Below, piece after piece: positions 1 through 13,500 of a DNA stretch of 64,000 bases (position 1 is its first letter; every line of letters starts with the position of its first letter). Source of the DNA: Haliclona indistincta. Taxonomy: Eukaryota; Porifera; Demospongiae; Haplosclerida; Chalinidae. The notes under the pieces are model-generated. The model searched no databases, was not told the DNA's origin, and worked only from the letters and a program-made list of their open reading frames with translations. Position numbers and translations under genes: made by a program. The DNA is taken from the NCBI GenBank assembly GCA_964017065.1, contig OZ024792.1, forward strand, positions 6,133,754-6,197,753, in the 5' to 3' direction.

Positions 1-571
1 GGTGCTATCATACAAGTGAGAATAGTTTCATTGCCAATACGAATGTTAGTATATACTCCATTGATAGTGATACCTGTAATAAGGCAGAAAAAAATTAGGA
101 CTGTTAATAATTCTCACTAACCAGCTGCTGTGATGTTTACTGACTGTACGAACTCTGTCTCTGTCCCATTTGTCTGGCAGCTATACTCTCCTTGGGTACT
201 CATGTTAACAGTGAGTGGTATTGTACTACTCAATGTTTCATTGATTGTTGTAAACATCACATCAGAGAGAAGCCTGTCATTATGCTTCCACACCAAACAC
301 ATTGAGCAATCTTGATCACTTGTATGCTTAGCAGTGCAGTTCAGTGATACGGTAGTACCAGACTCAATAGTGATATTGTGTGATGGAGTAATCATCAGTT
401 CACTGATGGTACCTGAAGAACAGCAACACATCAGATACAGAACAAGTAAAGAAAACACATACAATTCTTGCACACATCAGCATTCAAAGGGTTAGAGGTA
501 GAATTTGTGTCATCCGTAGCATAACAGCTCACAGCAGCTAGTACAAAGACTAGCAACAGCTGCTGTAGCAT
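1..571 (-). CDS. g1: Ig-domain receptor, 5' part only (runs off left edge)
   Basis: Start of a receptor gene read leftwards. Exon 1 (571-463) encodes a signal peptide beginning MLQQLLLVFVLAAVSC, then a short N/T-rich stretch. Exon 2 (412-122, 291 bases) encodes an Ig-like domain with two Cys and a Trp (LNCTAK, CLVWKHN, YSCQTN). Exon 3 starts at 73 and continues past base 1. All junctions are GT-AG and phase 1. The start is the first ATG before the hydrophobic leader. It lies 534 bases beyond the g2 stop, the same spacing as g4/g3 and g8/g9, and it is the mirror copy of g9. Its 3' end, tail and FN3 number cannot be seen. Binding partner unknown. Confidence 0.85.
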
Positions 572-1104
572 TTTGGAAATATCGATTTCTGTCAGCGATT
601 GTTTGAAGTTGTAAACATCACACTTTTAAGTAATAAGGTGATGTTTATTCACACCCACGCACCATTTTAAACTACTTTGTGTATTTCTGATAATGGAAAA
701 CAAGTATACAATCCCTTGAGGGTAGTGATAGCTCAAAGAAGTTCTTTTTAAAATAGCAGAGCCTTGAGTATTAGATATCTCTAATGATAATGGTCTTTTA
801 ATCACTCGTTCAGATGTTTGTATTCTCATAGTTGTGATTAAACAACTTGTTGACAGTAGTTCTAACACAAATTAAAACTAAGTGAGAGTGGGAGATTTGG
901 TAATGTTCTCCCACGTGATTGTGTGTCTTTCAATTTTCACCAAAATAGGCAATTTCAACACAGAATGATATTATACTCAAAAAGTATCAAACACACACAA
1001 TGCCTAGCAACTACAGACTATACATGAACTCTAGACAATACAGTCTTGTATGCAAGCACCTAACTACATGCTTGATTATATATTTGTAAGTCATTGAAAT
1101 CCAG
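572..1104 (-). promoter_or_regulatory. g2-g1 intergenic region, class II leader promoter
   Basis: Sequence between the g2 stop and the g1 start. It holds the g2 3' untranslated region, with a 27-nt hairpin at 888-914, and the g1 promoter and 5' UTR. It is closely repeated at 20390-20920 (before g3) and 61987-62518 (before g9). An open frame of about 80 codons (868-626, minus) is kept in all three copies, but most differences between copies change the amino acid, so I do not call it a gene. No TATA box or other named core element is convincing. Confidence 0.6.
888..914 (-). promoter_or_regulatory. Conserved 27-nt hairpin 191 bases after g2 stop
   Basis: Perfect 8-bp arms GTGGGAGA and TCTCCCAC enclose an 11-base loop; an adjoining CACGTG overlaps one arm. 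The same hairpin lies 190-193 bases after the stops of g4, g6 and g8. Likely a 3' UTR or transcript-end element; function unknown. Confidence 0.6.
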
Positions 1105-4100
1105 TTACTGTGGACGGAATGTGTGAACAGAGTAAGCTGGGTTCTCCTCAAGGGTCACTCCTTTCTTGTTATGGTCTACAATGTCATACTCAGCCTCTGC
1201 TGTTTTCTCAGTATTCACCATTTCATATGTTCCTTCTACTGGTTCAGATTGCTTTTGTAGTTTGCTCTGAGCTTCTGCATTCCCAGACCTCTTCATTATC
1301 AACAAAAACAACAGAAAACTGAGCACAAATGTGCTAACAAAAGTGAGAAAGAATGTAACTACCACTGCTGTGATTAGTTGATGGGATGTAGTAAAGCTGT
1401 TTGCAGCTGTTACATCTTGTGAGGGAGATGGGCATATGCTTGCAGTTGTTGAAACAGCTATAGAGCAAAGATATAATGTAGTTATTATTATAACTTAGGA
1501 ACCTACATTCCTTTTGAGTTTCTACTGTATTCATTGCAGCTGGTCCATCTCCCACTACTGTTGCCGCTCTCACAGAACAGGTGTAGTTGGTGAATGGCTG
1601 CAGTCCTGTGATGGTCAGACTGGTACTGCTGGTTCTGGTGCTGTTGATGATGCTGTCTCCTGAGCTGCAGGTGATGAGATAGCTGATGATGACTCCATTA
1701 CGTTGTGAGGGAAGAGGAGGAGACCAGGAGAGAGTGATGTTGTGAGACATGGATAACAGTATGAAGCTTTGTGGTGGACCGCTAGGAACTGAATTAGTGA
1801 TTGAAAATTATAGTGTTGGGCATATTAAATTTGACTCACCATCTTGTAGAGTGGTCACACTGGTGTTTGCTGCAGGTCCTCCTCCAGCACTGGTGTGAGC
1901 TGTGATGCTACAGGAGTAGTTGGTGTATGGTAGGAGTCCACTCAGTGTGGTTGTAGTCTCCATCACAGTGCGGTTAAACACTTGTCCACTACCAGAACAC
2001 TGGAGCTGGTACTCAGTGATCACTCCATTTGGTTGTACAGGTGCTTTCCATGAGAGACTTAGTGACCTAGAATCATTAGAAACTCCGTTTAAATCACGAG
2101 CTAGGAGGTGTTCCAGGTTCTGTATGATGAGAAGACATACAGTACTCGTGGTGTTATAATAGCAATGAATACTCACTGTCTTCATCAGTGACTCCACTAA
2201 TCACTGCTGTTGCAGGACCATCTCCTACACTAGTTGCAGCACTCACAGTACAAGAATAGCTAGTGAATGGAACTGCTGGTAAGGTCAGACTAGTAACAAC
2301 AAATCTGGCACTATTGGTCAATCCACCAAAATTACATGTTAGATTATAGCCAGTGATGACTCCATTACGTTGTGAGAGGAGAGGAGGAGACCAGGAGAAA
2401 GTGATGCTACGAGAAGTGACTGAGATAGTGAAGTTCTGAGGTGGTCCACTAGGAACTGAGAGAATGACATCAAGAGAGGATTATCTATACTAGTTGGCTC
2501 ACCATCTTGTAGAGTGGTCACACTGGTAGTTACTGCAGGTCCTCCTCCAGCACTGGTGTGAGCTGTGATGCTACAGGAGTAGTTGGTGTATGGTAGGAGT
2601 CCGCTCAGTGTGGTTATGGTCTGTGAGCCCATCACAGCCCAGGTAAATATTGTGTTATCACCAGAACACTGGAGCTGGTACTCAGTGACCACTCCATTTG
2701 GTGTCGTTGGAGCGCTCCAAGTAACATTTATTGATTGTGAGCTTTTAGCTACAATAGAGACCTGACGAGGTGGTCCTGCAGGGACTGTACAGCTCATCAT
2801 GAGTGATATCACAGTAGCTATAGTGAATGATGTACTCACCATCTTCATCAGAGATTCCACTAACTGTTGCTGGTGGACCATCTCCCACCATTGTTGCTGC
2901 ACTCACAGAACATGTGTAGTTAGTAAATGGATTGATCTGTACGACTTGGCTTGTTTTAGATATTCTATTACTATAATTCAAACCACCAATTGTGCAAGTT
3001 ACAAGGTAGTTGACAATAACTCCATTACGCTGTGAAGAGAGTGGAGGAAACCAGAATAGAGTAATGTTACTGGAAGTGGTTGAGATAGTGAAGTTCTGAG
3101 GAGGTCCACTTGGATCTGCATAAACTATAAAGTAATCAGTTTAATTTTAAGTGACACACTCACCAGTTTCTGTAGACTTGAACATCCTTATCGTAGACTC
3201 ATTCCTTCCCTCAGTGTTAGTAGCCACTACTTTATAGCAGTACACTGTGTAAGGATGAAGATTGTTCAGTGTCACATTGTACTGCTGGTCTCTTATGGTG
3301 AAGAAGTCAGTGTGGTTGAGACCATAAACAGTCACACTCTTGTTGTAGCCCTCATCTGAGTTGGTAGGACAGCCACTGCTGTTGGTAGTGTAGTAGACAG
3401 TGTATTGTTCAGGAGAGTAGATCACTACAGGAACACTCCATTGTATCACAGCAGATGTTGGTGTAGTCACTGGTGCCACTACTACTGGAGCTGCTGGTAG
3501 TGAGGGACCTATTCCAGGTAGGTTGAGAGGAGAGATGCATGTGGACCAATGGTATACAAGGCTAGCTCACCCTTCACAATGACCTGTGTTGTGTTACTGG
3601 CAGTAGTAATGAGTGATCCACTGATGCTAAACTCAACAGCGCAGTTGTAGACTAGTGTGGCTGGACCTGAGGATGCAGTCTGCTGTACTGAGCTGCTCTG
3701 AGAGACTGTATCTCCTGATGCCATCACTGGACTAGTTGAAAGCCCATCAGTGACTGATACACTGTTTCTAGTTAACATGTATGAAAGTGATTCTCCTGAT
3801 TGATGAGAGCTAGGACTAAATGTTCCTCCACACTGTACAGTGAAGGAGTTGTATCCACTGATATCCAGTACTGTACTAGCATTGGAAGACACTGACACAC
3901 TCAATGATGGAACTAAAAAATTAGATAATGGTTAGCTGATTACAGAATCCATAATAACCTACCAGAAAATGTTGCTGTTACTGATACTTGGTTAGCAATG
4001 ATGTTGGTATTATCAGAAATGTTCACTGAGCAAGTGAATATGACTGAAATAGCTCCAAATGAGATTGGTTTATAAACTAGAACTGAGGTTTTGTCACTAG

Positions 4101-6838
4101 TAATGATAGCTGGTAGAGTGAGGGCTCCTCCTTCGTCATTGACTGCACCCCATGTGAACACTACTCCAGGACTCATACAAGTTACATTGAGATTTTGTCC
4201 AGTGTAGAAGAACAGTCTACTTGGTGTGAACTTAATTGATGGAGATCGAACTTTAAAAATAAGGTAGATAAAAATGTTCAACAAACATGATTATACTTAC
4301 GTCTAATCATATGATCGTACATTGACTGATTACTGATTTGTCTGATCAGGTGTTCTCCTGGGTTAGCTGAAGAGACTGTTACTGTGCAGGAGTAGGTTGT
4401 AGCATCAGCTGGACTCAAGTTGGGTATCACTAGTTCCTGTTCACTGCCTCTTGTTACACCATTAGAGGACCACTGGTACTGGATGGTGAGGATGGTGAGC
4501 TGGCTGAGCTGAGGATGGAGTGTGACAGAGCAGTTCAGTCTAGTACTGGTATCCAGTAGAGGTTGTGAGGGGAATCCATTGGATGGTCCAGTGTGAACAT
4601 CAATACGAGAAACTGTAAGAGACAATCAAATGATGACAGTTTAGCTCAATCCACTCACATGCTACAGTGAGGTTGGCTTCAGCTGTTACTTGTTGTCTGT
4701 CAGTAGACACATTACAGGAGTACAGTCCTGAGCTCTCAACAGTAGTCTCACTCAGAGTCAACTCAGTCACATACCGCACTGAAGCACCTGGCCCTGATCC
4801 TTGCTTTAGTACAAACCCACCACTACCAGTGACGAGACTCCCTCTGTGCATCCACTGGACTGAGAGCAGGTTAGTGGTGACTGGTAGTGAAGTGTGCACT
4901 TTACAAGTGAGCACAGACGACTGTCCAAGAACTGCATTCACTTGTGTAAGTAGATTAGCATTCTGGAGAGATCCTGCAGTGTATGAAATGTAGTAGAACT
5001 CATGATATAGGAGCACCTATATTTAAACACCTTGCACTTGAAGATTAATAAAACCAACTCTCCCACCACTAATTCCAGTAATAGCAGCATTACAGGTGTA
5101 CAGTCCTGCACTAGTAGCTGAGATAGTGGCTAGTGTCAGGTTACAAGAGAAGGTGTCACTGATCTGTGTGTTCCCATGTGGCTGGGGGCTGGAGCAGTTG
5201 TTGATGATAGTGTCAGTGCTGTCTCTCCAGTCAATACTGAGAGCACTGTAGTCTGGTCCAATGGTGCTACTAAGTGTGACAGTACACTGCAGCTCAACAT
5301 TCTGGTCACCATCAACAACATATGATGGTGAGTTGATAATAGTGACATTAGTAACTGATGTTGCTGCAGAGATGAGTGACCAATGCTGCATGTAATATCA
5401 AATGTCTCTCACCTTTTACAGTAAGTGTGATGGTCTCATTGATGGTGTTTATCAGTTGTGGTGAGTTCACTGAGCATGTGATCATTGTTCCATTGATAGT
5501 GTAGTTCACTGACTGTAGTATCAGAACACCTGAGCTGTTCAACACTGACCCATCATGAGATAACCACTTGATACTACTATCCATCAGATTGGGAGCGCTG
5601 CAATTAGTCGTAGATGTGCTGCCAATTCGTAAATTCTTAAAACTGCCAAAAATTCTAATTGTGTCTGTAGGTGGCAGGTTAAGTATAATGAAACTGCTTC
5701 CTTCATCATACTTACTTTCAGTTGTGACCTTTACTTCAACACAATCTTCTGGTTTAGTCTGATTACCTGCAATACTAGCAGTGCAGCAATACTCTCCACT
5801 ATCATGCTGACTGATATCACTGAGTATGAGACTATTTGTGAAAAAAAATTTTGTGCCAAATGGTTCTGATACTTGAACTCTATCTTGTGATTTGTCAACT
5901 GGCTGGTTGTTGTGCTGCCACGATATACTCAGAGCACTGATATTAGGACCAATAGAACTACTCAGAGTGACAAGACAGTCCATTTGATAAGTGTTAGTCC
6001 CAACTGGTACCATTAGATTATTCGCAGAGACTGTTACCATGTTAACATATGTATCTACGAGATTTAAAAATGAATTTTTTAATGATATCATTGAAACTTA
6101 CTTTTAATTAAAACAGTGATATTTCTTTCTCCTGAGGAATAAAGCTGTGGTGAGTTCACTACACATCTGAATATTCTTCCATCAACGGTGCGGTCACCAA
6201 ACAGTTATCAGTACACCTGAGCTGCTCACTACTGCTCCATCATGTGATATCCATCTGATAGTAGTGTTCATCAATTCTGGTACACTGCAGGTAACAGTAG
6301 ATGTGTTACCCAATTGGATTTGCTGGTATTGTCCAGTGATGACAATTTCTGTAAATTTCATATGATTACATGTAACAGTATGAAGAGTGTGATTTTCTTA
6401 CCAAGAACTTCAATGTTTACTGACTGTACTATCTCTGTCTCTGTCCCATTTGTCTGGCAGCTATACTCTCCTTGGGTACTCATGTTAACAGTGAGTGGTA
6501 ATGTACTACTCAATGTTTCATTGATCGTTGTAAACATCACATCAGAGAGAAGCCTGTCATTATGCTTCCACACCAAACACATTGAGCAATCTTGATCACT
6601 TGTATGCTTAGCAGTGCAACTCAGTGATACAGTAGTACCAGACTCAATAGTGATATTGTGTGATGGAGTAATCATCAGTTCACTGATGGTACCTGAAGAA
6701 CAGCAACACATCAGGTACAGAACAAGTAAAGAAATACTTACAATTCTTGCACACATCAGCAGATGAGCTATAATGTGCTCCATTCCTCACAGCAGCTAAC
6801 AGTGTCACTAGCAAGGCTAGTAATGACGGCTGCAACAT
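1105..6838 (-). CDS. g2: Ig/FN3 transmembrane receptor with tyrosine tail
   Basis: Seventeen exons read leftwards: 6838-6742 signal peptide (MLQPSLLALLVTLLAAV); Ig-like 6692-6402, 6348-6102, 6054-5716, 5664-5413, 5363-5031, 4973-4659, 4612-4301, 4250-3963; Trp-less Ig-like 3912-3571; FN3 3508-3164, 3115-2840, 2784-2503, 2455-2177, 2119-1840, 1788-1507; membrane and tail 1457-1105. Every intron is GT-AG and phase 1. The tail has YEMV, YDIV and NPAY. Two modules are broken by one extra base each: Ig exon 6348-6102 (247 bases) and FN3 exon 2119-1840 (280 bases). Skipping both leaves about 1461 residues. It is the mirror copy of g8, but its Ig exon 4250-3963 is far more diverged than the matching exon elsewhere. 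Type I surface receptor; ligand unknown. It could be a decaying gene. Confidence 0.82.
1840..2119 (-). pseudogene. Frameshifted FN3 exon of g2
   Basis: Splice sites are intact, but the exon is 280 bases, not a multiple of three. The frame entered from the acceptor begins like its relatives (PGTPP) and then meets TGA; the downstream FN3 frame (from NGVS onward) is shifted by one base. The extra base lies near 2095-2105. Being phase 1-1, the exon can be skipped without changing frame. A sequencing error is possible. Confidence 0.7.
6102..6348 (-). pseudogene. Frameshifted Ig exon of g2
   Basis: This exon is 247 bases; the matching g8 exon (57405-57650) is 246. Alignment puts one extra A near 6206-6208, which brings in an early TGA. 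The flanking splice sites are normal and phase 1, so skipping would restore the frame. Confidence 0.72.
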
Positions 6839-7146
6839 CGCTCTTCTTCAAATCTTCAGTATAATGTAGTTCCTAGTTCAGGGCCGTCGCAACCGCAGCG
6901 GTCAGAGCGCTCCGAAGGTCAAGTTGTGGTAAATATTATTATGCTCATACGGACACTATACCACGCACGTGCATACTTAGTGGAAAGCCACACGGTGTTC
7001 GATGCAGAATCTCTACTGCAAAGCTTTGATTCCAGTCGTATAGGTGAAAAGCTACAGCAGTAATTCCCCTCTATGCACTCACTAACAATAGTCTACTTAG
7101 TATAGAATCACTAACAAAGTCTACTTAGTATCGAATTATATACATC
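6839..7146 (-). promoter_or_regulatory. Class I promoter / 5' UTR of g2
   Basis: About 300 bases before g2 are strongly conserved before g8 (56607-56914) and, less completely, before g7 (44716-44977). The closest block to the start is GC-rich (GCGGTTGCGACGGCCCTGA) in an AT-rich setting. Such retention in three copies suggests promoter or 5' UTR. The boundary at 7146/7147 is the empty site of the insertion seen at 53976-56606. No named factor site is claimed. Confidence 0.55.
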
Positions 7147-7520
7147 AATAATATTTATGCTCTACATTGTTTGGTCTTGGCAATGCACACAGTATTATAA
7201 AGCATTTTGTTTCTCATGAAGACACAACCCACACACTTTTGAATCTGGATTAGTATACTGTGTTTATCCTGCAACCATAGGTTTTAATCAAACCATAAAA
7301 TTTATCCAGTAATGTTTTCAGGCAGTGCGTTCTGAAAAACAAAAACTTATTATAACATCAAAATGAATCCCTCATTTTCTAGCCACAATAGTGAAATCAA
7401 TATATACAAAAATTTGAGTCAAAAATCATCAAGATCAGTAGAGTCTTCTAAGTACATACACAAAATGTAAACCTTTTTCACATAATTTTATGATTTTTGT
7501 CGTTATTAATGTTGAACCTG
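7147..7520. other. g3-g2 intergenic spacer, no gene seen
   Basis: AT-rich spacer after the g3 stop. It matches, in inverted orientation, 53621-53975 downstream of the spare tail cassette next to g7. I see no open frame or RNA gene. It should contain the g3 3' UTR. Confidence 0.5.
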
Positions 7521-10500
7521 TCATGTGTTTATGGACGTAATGCATGTGTGAACAGAGTAAGCTGGGTTCTCTTCAAGGGTCACTCCTTTCTTGTTATGGT
7601 CTATAACCTCATACTCAGCCTCTGTTGCTTTCATTTTCTCAGTGTTCACCATTTCATATGTTCCTTCCACTGCTGGTTCGGATTGCTTTTGTAGTTTGCT
7701 CTGAGCTCTTGCATTCCCAGACCTCTTCATTAGCAACAAACACAAAGAACTGAACACTAATGTGCTAATACAAGTGAGTAAAAATGTAACTACCACTGCT
7801 GTGATTAACTGAGTTACACCAAAGCAGCTGTTAGTATCTTGTAAGGGAGATGGGCATAAAAAGACTGAGTGTGCTAAAAGTTAAAAGGAGTAGTAAAAGA
7901 ATTTGAAAGAAATGATCAGTACCTGATGGATTTGCAAGACATCTGCTGTTATTAGTGCTTGTTCCAACCACAGTGTTGGCTGATACTGTGATCCAATAGG
8001 TTAGTGCAGAGCTCAGTCCATGCATTACTACACTGGTAGCATTAGGCCCCACTGTCACACTCAATACTCCGTCAGTTTGTCGACTTGTTTGAGTGGTACT
8101 AAAAGGCTCTGCAGTCACTGTATAGTGAGTGATGAACCCACGAGCTTCTTCTAGACTCAGTGGACTCCATCTCACAGCAAGCTGAGTAGAGGTTAGTCTC
8201 ATGATCTGAACATCTTGAGGACCATTAACTGGTACTGCAGAGACGTTTAAATTTGAACATACACAAGACTATAACTATGACATACTTCCTTGCAATATAA
8301 AGACAAGTTTTGTTTCATATTGTCCTCTTCCTTTACTTGTCAGTGCAGCAACAGACACATAGTAAGGAACAAATGGATCTATACAGAGAAATAAAAAAAA
8401 TAGACTGAAAATTATCTTTGACAAATTTACCTAAGTTAGAAAGACTCTTTGTGTTATCACTGATATTTGGAATAAGGAGCACAGTCGATGATAATGTTGA
8501 TACATTGAGTGAATATCCAATGATTATTCCATTTGGAACTAAAGGAGGATTCCATGTTACTATATCTGTCATCATTATTTTATTGATTTTTCCTGGAACT
8601 GAAAAACAAAGAGATGCACACCGCAATGGAAAACTACTTACTGTCTTCTTCAGTGGTCACACTGGTAGTTGCTGCAGGTCCTCCTCCAACACTGGTGTGA
8701 GCTGTGATGCTACAGGAGTAGTTGGTGTATGGTAGGAGTCCACTCAGTGTGGTTGTGGTCTCCATCACAGTGCGGTTGTACACTTGTCCACCACCAGAAC
8801 ACTGGAGCTGGTACTCGGTGATCACTCCATTTGGCTTTATAGGTGCTTCCCATGTAAGGGAAAATGATAAAGGATCATTTGATACTCCGAACAGATTGTG
8901 AGGTGGTGTTCCAGGTCCTACAAAATTATTAACCAAAAGTAATGAGAAACTTTTTTGATTTTTGTTCTGTAAATACTAACGATACACTCACTGTCTTCAT
9001 CAGTGATTTTACTAATCACTGCTGTTGCAGGACCATCTCCTACACTAGTTGCAGCTCTCACAGTACAGGAGTAGTTAGTGAATGGATCTGATGTTATGTT
9101 CAGACTAGTAACACCCACTCTGACACTACTGGTAATTCCACCAACAGTACAGTTTACATTATAACCAGTGATGACTCCATTACGTTGTGAGAGGAGAGGA
9201 GGAGACCAGGAGAAAGCAATACTACGAGAAGTTACTGAGATAGTCAAGTTTTGAGGTGGTCCACTTGGAACTGAAAGAGTATTATAAGCATTATGCTGTT
9301 AGCCTGAGAATAACTCACTATTTTGCAGTGTGATCACAGTGATAGCTGCTGCAGGTCCTCCTCCAGCACTGGTGTGAGCTGTGATGTTACAGGTGTAGTT
9401 GGTGTATGGTAGGAGTCCAGTGATGGTCAGACTGGTACTGCTGGTTCTGGTGCTGTTGATGATGCTGCCTCCTGAGCTGCAGGTGATGAGATAGCTGATG
9501 ATGACTCCATTACGATGTGAGGAAAGAGGAGGAGACCAGGAGAGAGTGAGTGTACCAGATGTGACTGAAGATACAAGGCTTTGAGGAGATCCACTAGGAA
9601 CTATACAAGCAAAAAAGCAAGTTTTTAAACCTGCAAATTAGCTATACTTGCCATCTTCTAGAGTGGTCACACTGGTAGTTGCTGCAGGCCCTCCTCCAAC
9701 ACTGGTGTGAGCTGTGATGCTACAGGAGTAGTTGGTGTATGGTAGGAGTCCACTCAGTGTGGTTGTGGTCTCCATCACTGTGCGGTAGAACACTTGTCCA
9801 CCACCAGAACACTGGAGCTGGTACTCAGTGATCACTCCATTTGGTGTCGATGGAGCACTCCAAGCAAGAATTATTAAAGTTGAGGTATCAGCAATACCAA
9901 AGACCTGACGAGGTGGTCCTGCAGGGACTGTACAGAACATCATGAGCCAGTAGCTATAGTGAATGATGTACTCACCATCTTCATCAGAGGTTCCACTAAC
10001 TGTTGCTGGTGGACCTATTCCTGCCTTTGTTGCAGCACTCACAGAGCAGGAGTAGCTAGTGAATGGATCGATGTCTATGACTAGGCTTGTTTCGGAAACA
10101 TTCATACTACTCGTCATACCACCAATAGTGCAGACAACAAGGTAACTAATGATAACTTCATTACGTTGTGAGAGCAGAAGAGGAGACCAGGAGAGAGTGA
10201 TGTTATGAGAAGTGGTTGAATTGATGAACTTCTGAGGAGGCTCACTTGGAGCTGAGCATAATAAAAACACAATTCAATTAAAATATACATACCACTTACT
10301 CTCAGCAATCTCAAACATCATCATAGACTCATTCCTTCCCTCAGTGTTAGTAGCCACTACTTTGTAGCAGTACACTGTGTAAGGATGAAGATTGTTCAGT
10401 GTCACATTGTACTGCTGGTCTCTTATGGTGAAGAAGTCAGTGTGGTTGAGACCATAAACAGTCACACTCTTGTTGTAGCCCTCATCTGAGTTGGTAGGAC

Positions 10501-13500
10501 AGCCACTGCTGTTGGCAGTGTAGTAGACAGTGTATTGTTCAGGAGAATAGGTCACTACAGGAACACTCCATTGTATCACAGCAGATGTTGGTGTAGTCAC
10601 TGGTGCCACTACTACTGGAGCTGCTGGTAGTGAGGGACCTGTTCCAGGTAGGTTGAGAGGAGAGATGCATGTGGGCCAATGGTATACAAGGCTAGCTCAC
10701 CCTTCACAATGACCTGTGTTGTGTTACTGGCAGTAGTAATGAGTGATCCACTGATGCTAAACTTAACAGTGCAGTTGTAGACTAGTGTGGCTGGACCTGA
10801 GGATGCAGTCTGCTGTACTGAGCTGCTCTGAGAGACTGTATCTCCTGTTGCCATCACTGGACTAGTTGAAAGCCCATCAGTGACTGACACACTGTTTCTG
10901 GTTAACATGAATGAAAGTGATTCTCCTGATTGATGAGAGCTAGGACTAAATGTTCCTCCACACTGTACAGTGAAGGAGTTGTATCCACTGATATCCAGTA
11001 CTGTACTAGCATTGGAATACACTGACACACTCAATGATGGAACTGGAAAATTGCAAATAATGACAGCCTCACAACGAAAAGAATTTTACCATTTATATTG
11101 GCTAGAGTTAAAGATGTACTTCCAATGATGTTCATATTCTCAGGAAATGCTACTGCACAAATAAAGTCCACTAGAACATGATCACTGACTCTGATTGGTC
11201 TGAGAATGAGTACACTGGTATTGCTACCACTGCTCACAGTAGTATTAGGTATGATCAATGGTTGCTGTGTTGTGATATTAACTGCTCTCCAAGTGAACAC
11301 TGCACCCACTACACTACTGATACATGTTACATTGAGATATTCTCCAGAATAATAAACCAGTCTGCTATCACCACCAGGAGACAGATGAATAGCTGGAGCT
11401 AGAACTGTAGAAATCTTAATAATTATTATTAATAAACAACATCGCAAAGTCACCTTTCGCTAAAAGTTCATAGATTGAATGATTACTAATTTGTCCGATT
11501 AGATGTTCTCCTGGGTTAGCTGAAGAGACTGTTACAGTGCAGGAGTAGGTTGTAGCATCAGCTGGACTCAAGTTGGGTAGCACTAGTTCCTGTTCACTGC
11601 CTCTTGTCACACCATTAGAGGACCACTGGTACTGGATGGTGAGGATGGTGAGCTGGCTGAGCTGAGGATGGAGTGTGACAGAGCAGTTCAGTCTAGTACT
11701 GGTATCCAGTAGAGGTTGTGAGGGGAATCCATTGGATGGTCCAGTGTGAACATCAATATGAGAAACTGTAAGAGACAATCAAATGATGACAGTTTAGCTC
11801 AATCCACTCACATGCTACAGTGAGGTTGGCTTCAGCTGTTACTTGTTGTCTGTCAGTAGACACATGACAGGAGTACAGTCCTGAGCTCTCAACAGTAGTC
11901 TCATTCAGAGTCAACTCAGTCACATACACTGAAGCACCTGCTCCTGATCCTTGCTTTAGTACAAACCCACCACTACCAGTGACCAGACTCCCTCTGTGCA
12001 TCCACTGGACTGAGAGCAGGTTAGTGGTGACTGGTAGTGAAGTGTGCACTTCACAAGTGAGCACAGATGACTGTCCAGGAACTGCATTCTCTGGTGTAAG
12101 GAAACTAGCATTCTTTAGAGATCCTGTGTGGCTGTAAAGTGCATCTCATTCTTTACAAGCATGTTAATGTCCATACCTTGTACTTGAAGATTAATAAAAC
12201 CAACTCTCCAACCACTAATTCCAGTAATAGCAGCATTACAGGTGTACAGTCCTGCACTAGTAGCTGAGATAGTGGCTAGTGTCAGGTTACAAGAGAAGGT
12301 GTCACTGATCTGTGTGTTCCCATGTGGCTGGGGGCTGGAGCAGTTATTGATGATAGTGTCAGTGGTGTCTCTCCAGTCAATACTTATAGCACTGTAGTCT
12401 GGTCCAATGGTGCTACTCAGTGTGACAGTACACTGCAGCTCAACATTCTGGTCACCATCAACAACATTATGATGGTGGATTGATAATAGTGGCTTGAGTA
12501 ACTGATGTTGCTGCAGAGATTGATTATAGCATCATACTACATGCATTGGCTCATAATAACAGAAGTATTATACCTTTCGTAGTGATGGATATTTTGTTTT
12601 CACCAACTGAGTACAGCTCTGAGGAGTTCACTGAACATGTGAACTCAGTTCCATTCAATGTGTTATTCACTGACTGCAGTGTGAGAGTGTTTGTTGTTGA
12701 AACAAGGACAGCAGCTGCACTACTAGTCCACATTATGGCACTAGAGTCATCAAGACCTGGTACAGTGCAGGTAATATTGTAAGTTGTTCCAACAGTTAGA
12801 TCTGTGTGTTCTCCTGATATGCTGATATCTGTGCATAACAATGATTTTAAGATTATTATGCCTCGGTGGGCGGAGCCACGAGGCATACAGTAATCGTGCG
12901 TGTCTGTCTGTCTGTCTGTCCGCTCTAGTTCTGAAAGACGGCGAAGAATCAGCTGGTGGTATTTGCAATATCGACATAACACGTTAAGAGCTCAAACTTG
13001 ATGGTCTTAGATTTTTGAATTAAAGCTTTGTTCGTGAGTTATGGCGTGATTTGCTTACTTTGTTTACCGTTGCTGGCGATCTGGACTTCTCTGAAGTCGA
13101 ATGTGTCCATGGTTAACTGGCTAGTATATTGTAGGTTTGATCTGGACTACAGTACAGGATAGCGTGGCGGGTCCGAATAACATTCAGCAAAACCGAAAAA
13201 AGCTAGCTGCTACAAGCATGGCTGCTTTGTGCACGCCCAGCTAACTATTACACTGTGGTAGCTAGTCTCGTTCCCAGACCACACCTCTTCCGCTTTGCTT
13301 CTGAGAGGGTCTGGCAGCTTGCTCGACTTTTCTCGGTCTTGGTGACGTCATTGTCACGTGTTCAATAGCTACACGGATGCAATATGCAGACAAATTGTCT
13401 GTATACTAATGTCTGTGGTCACATGAGTTACAATAGTTATAGATCAGGTCAGGAAGACATGACAGATACTATGCTGTGTTCTTTGGTGGCGCTCGAAGAT

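Noticed and set aside
626..868. An open frame of about 80 codons conserved in three copies (also 20443-20685 and 62177-62464) just upstream of class II starts.
   Set aside because: Most differences between the copies change the amino acid, there is no recognisable domain, and it overlaps the 3' UTR hairpin region and promoter. Could at most be an upstream reading frame.
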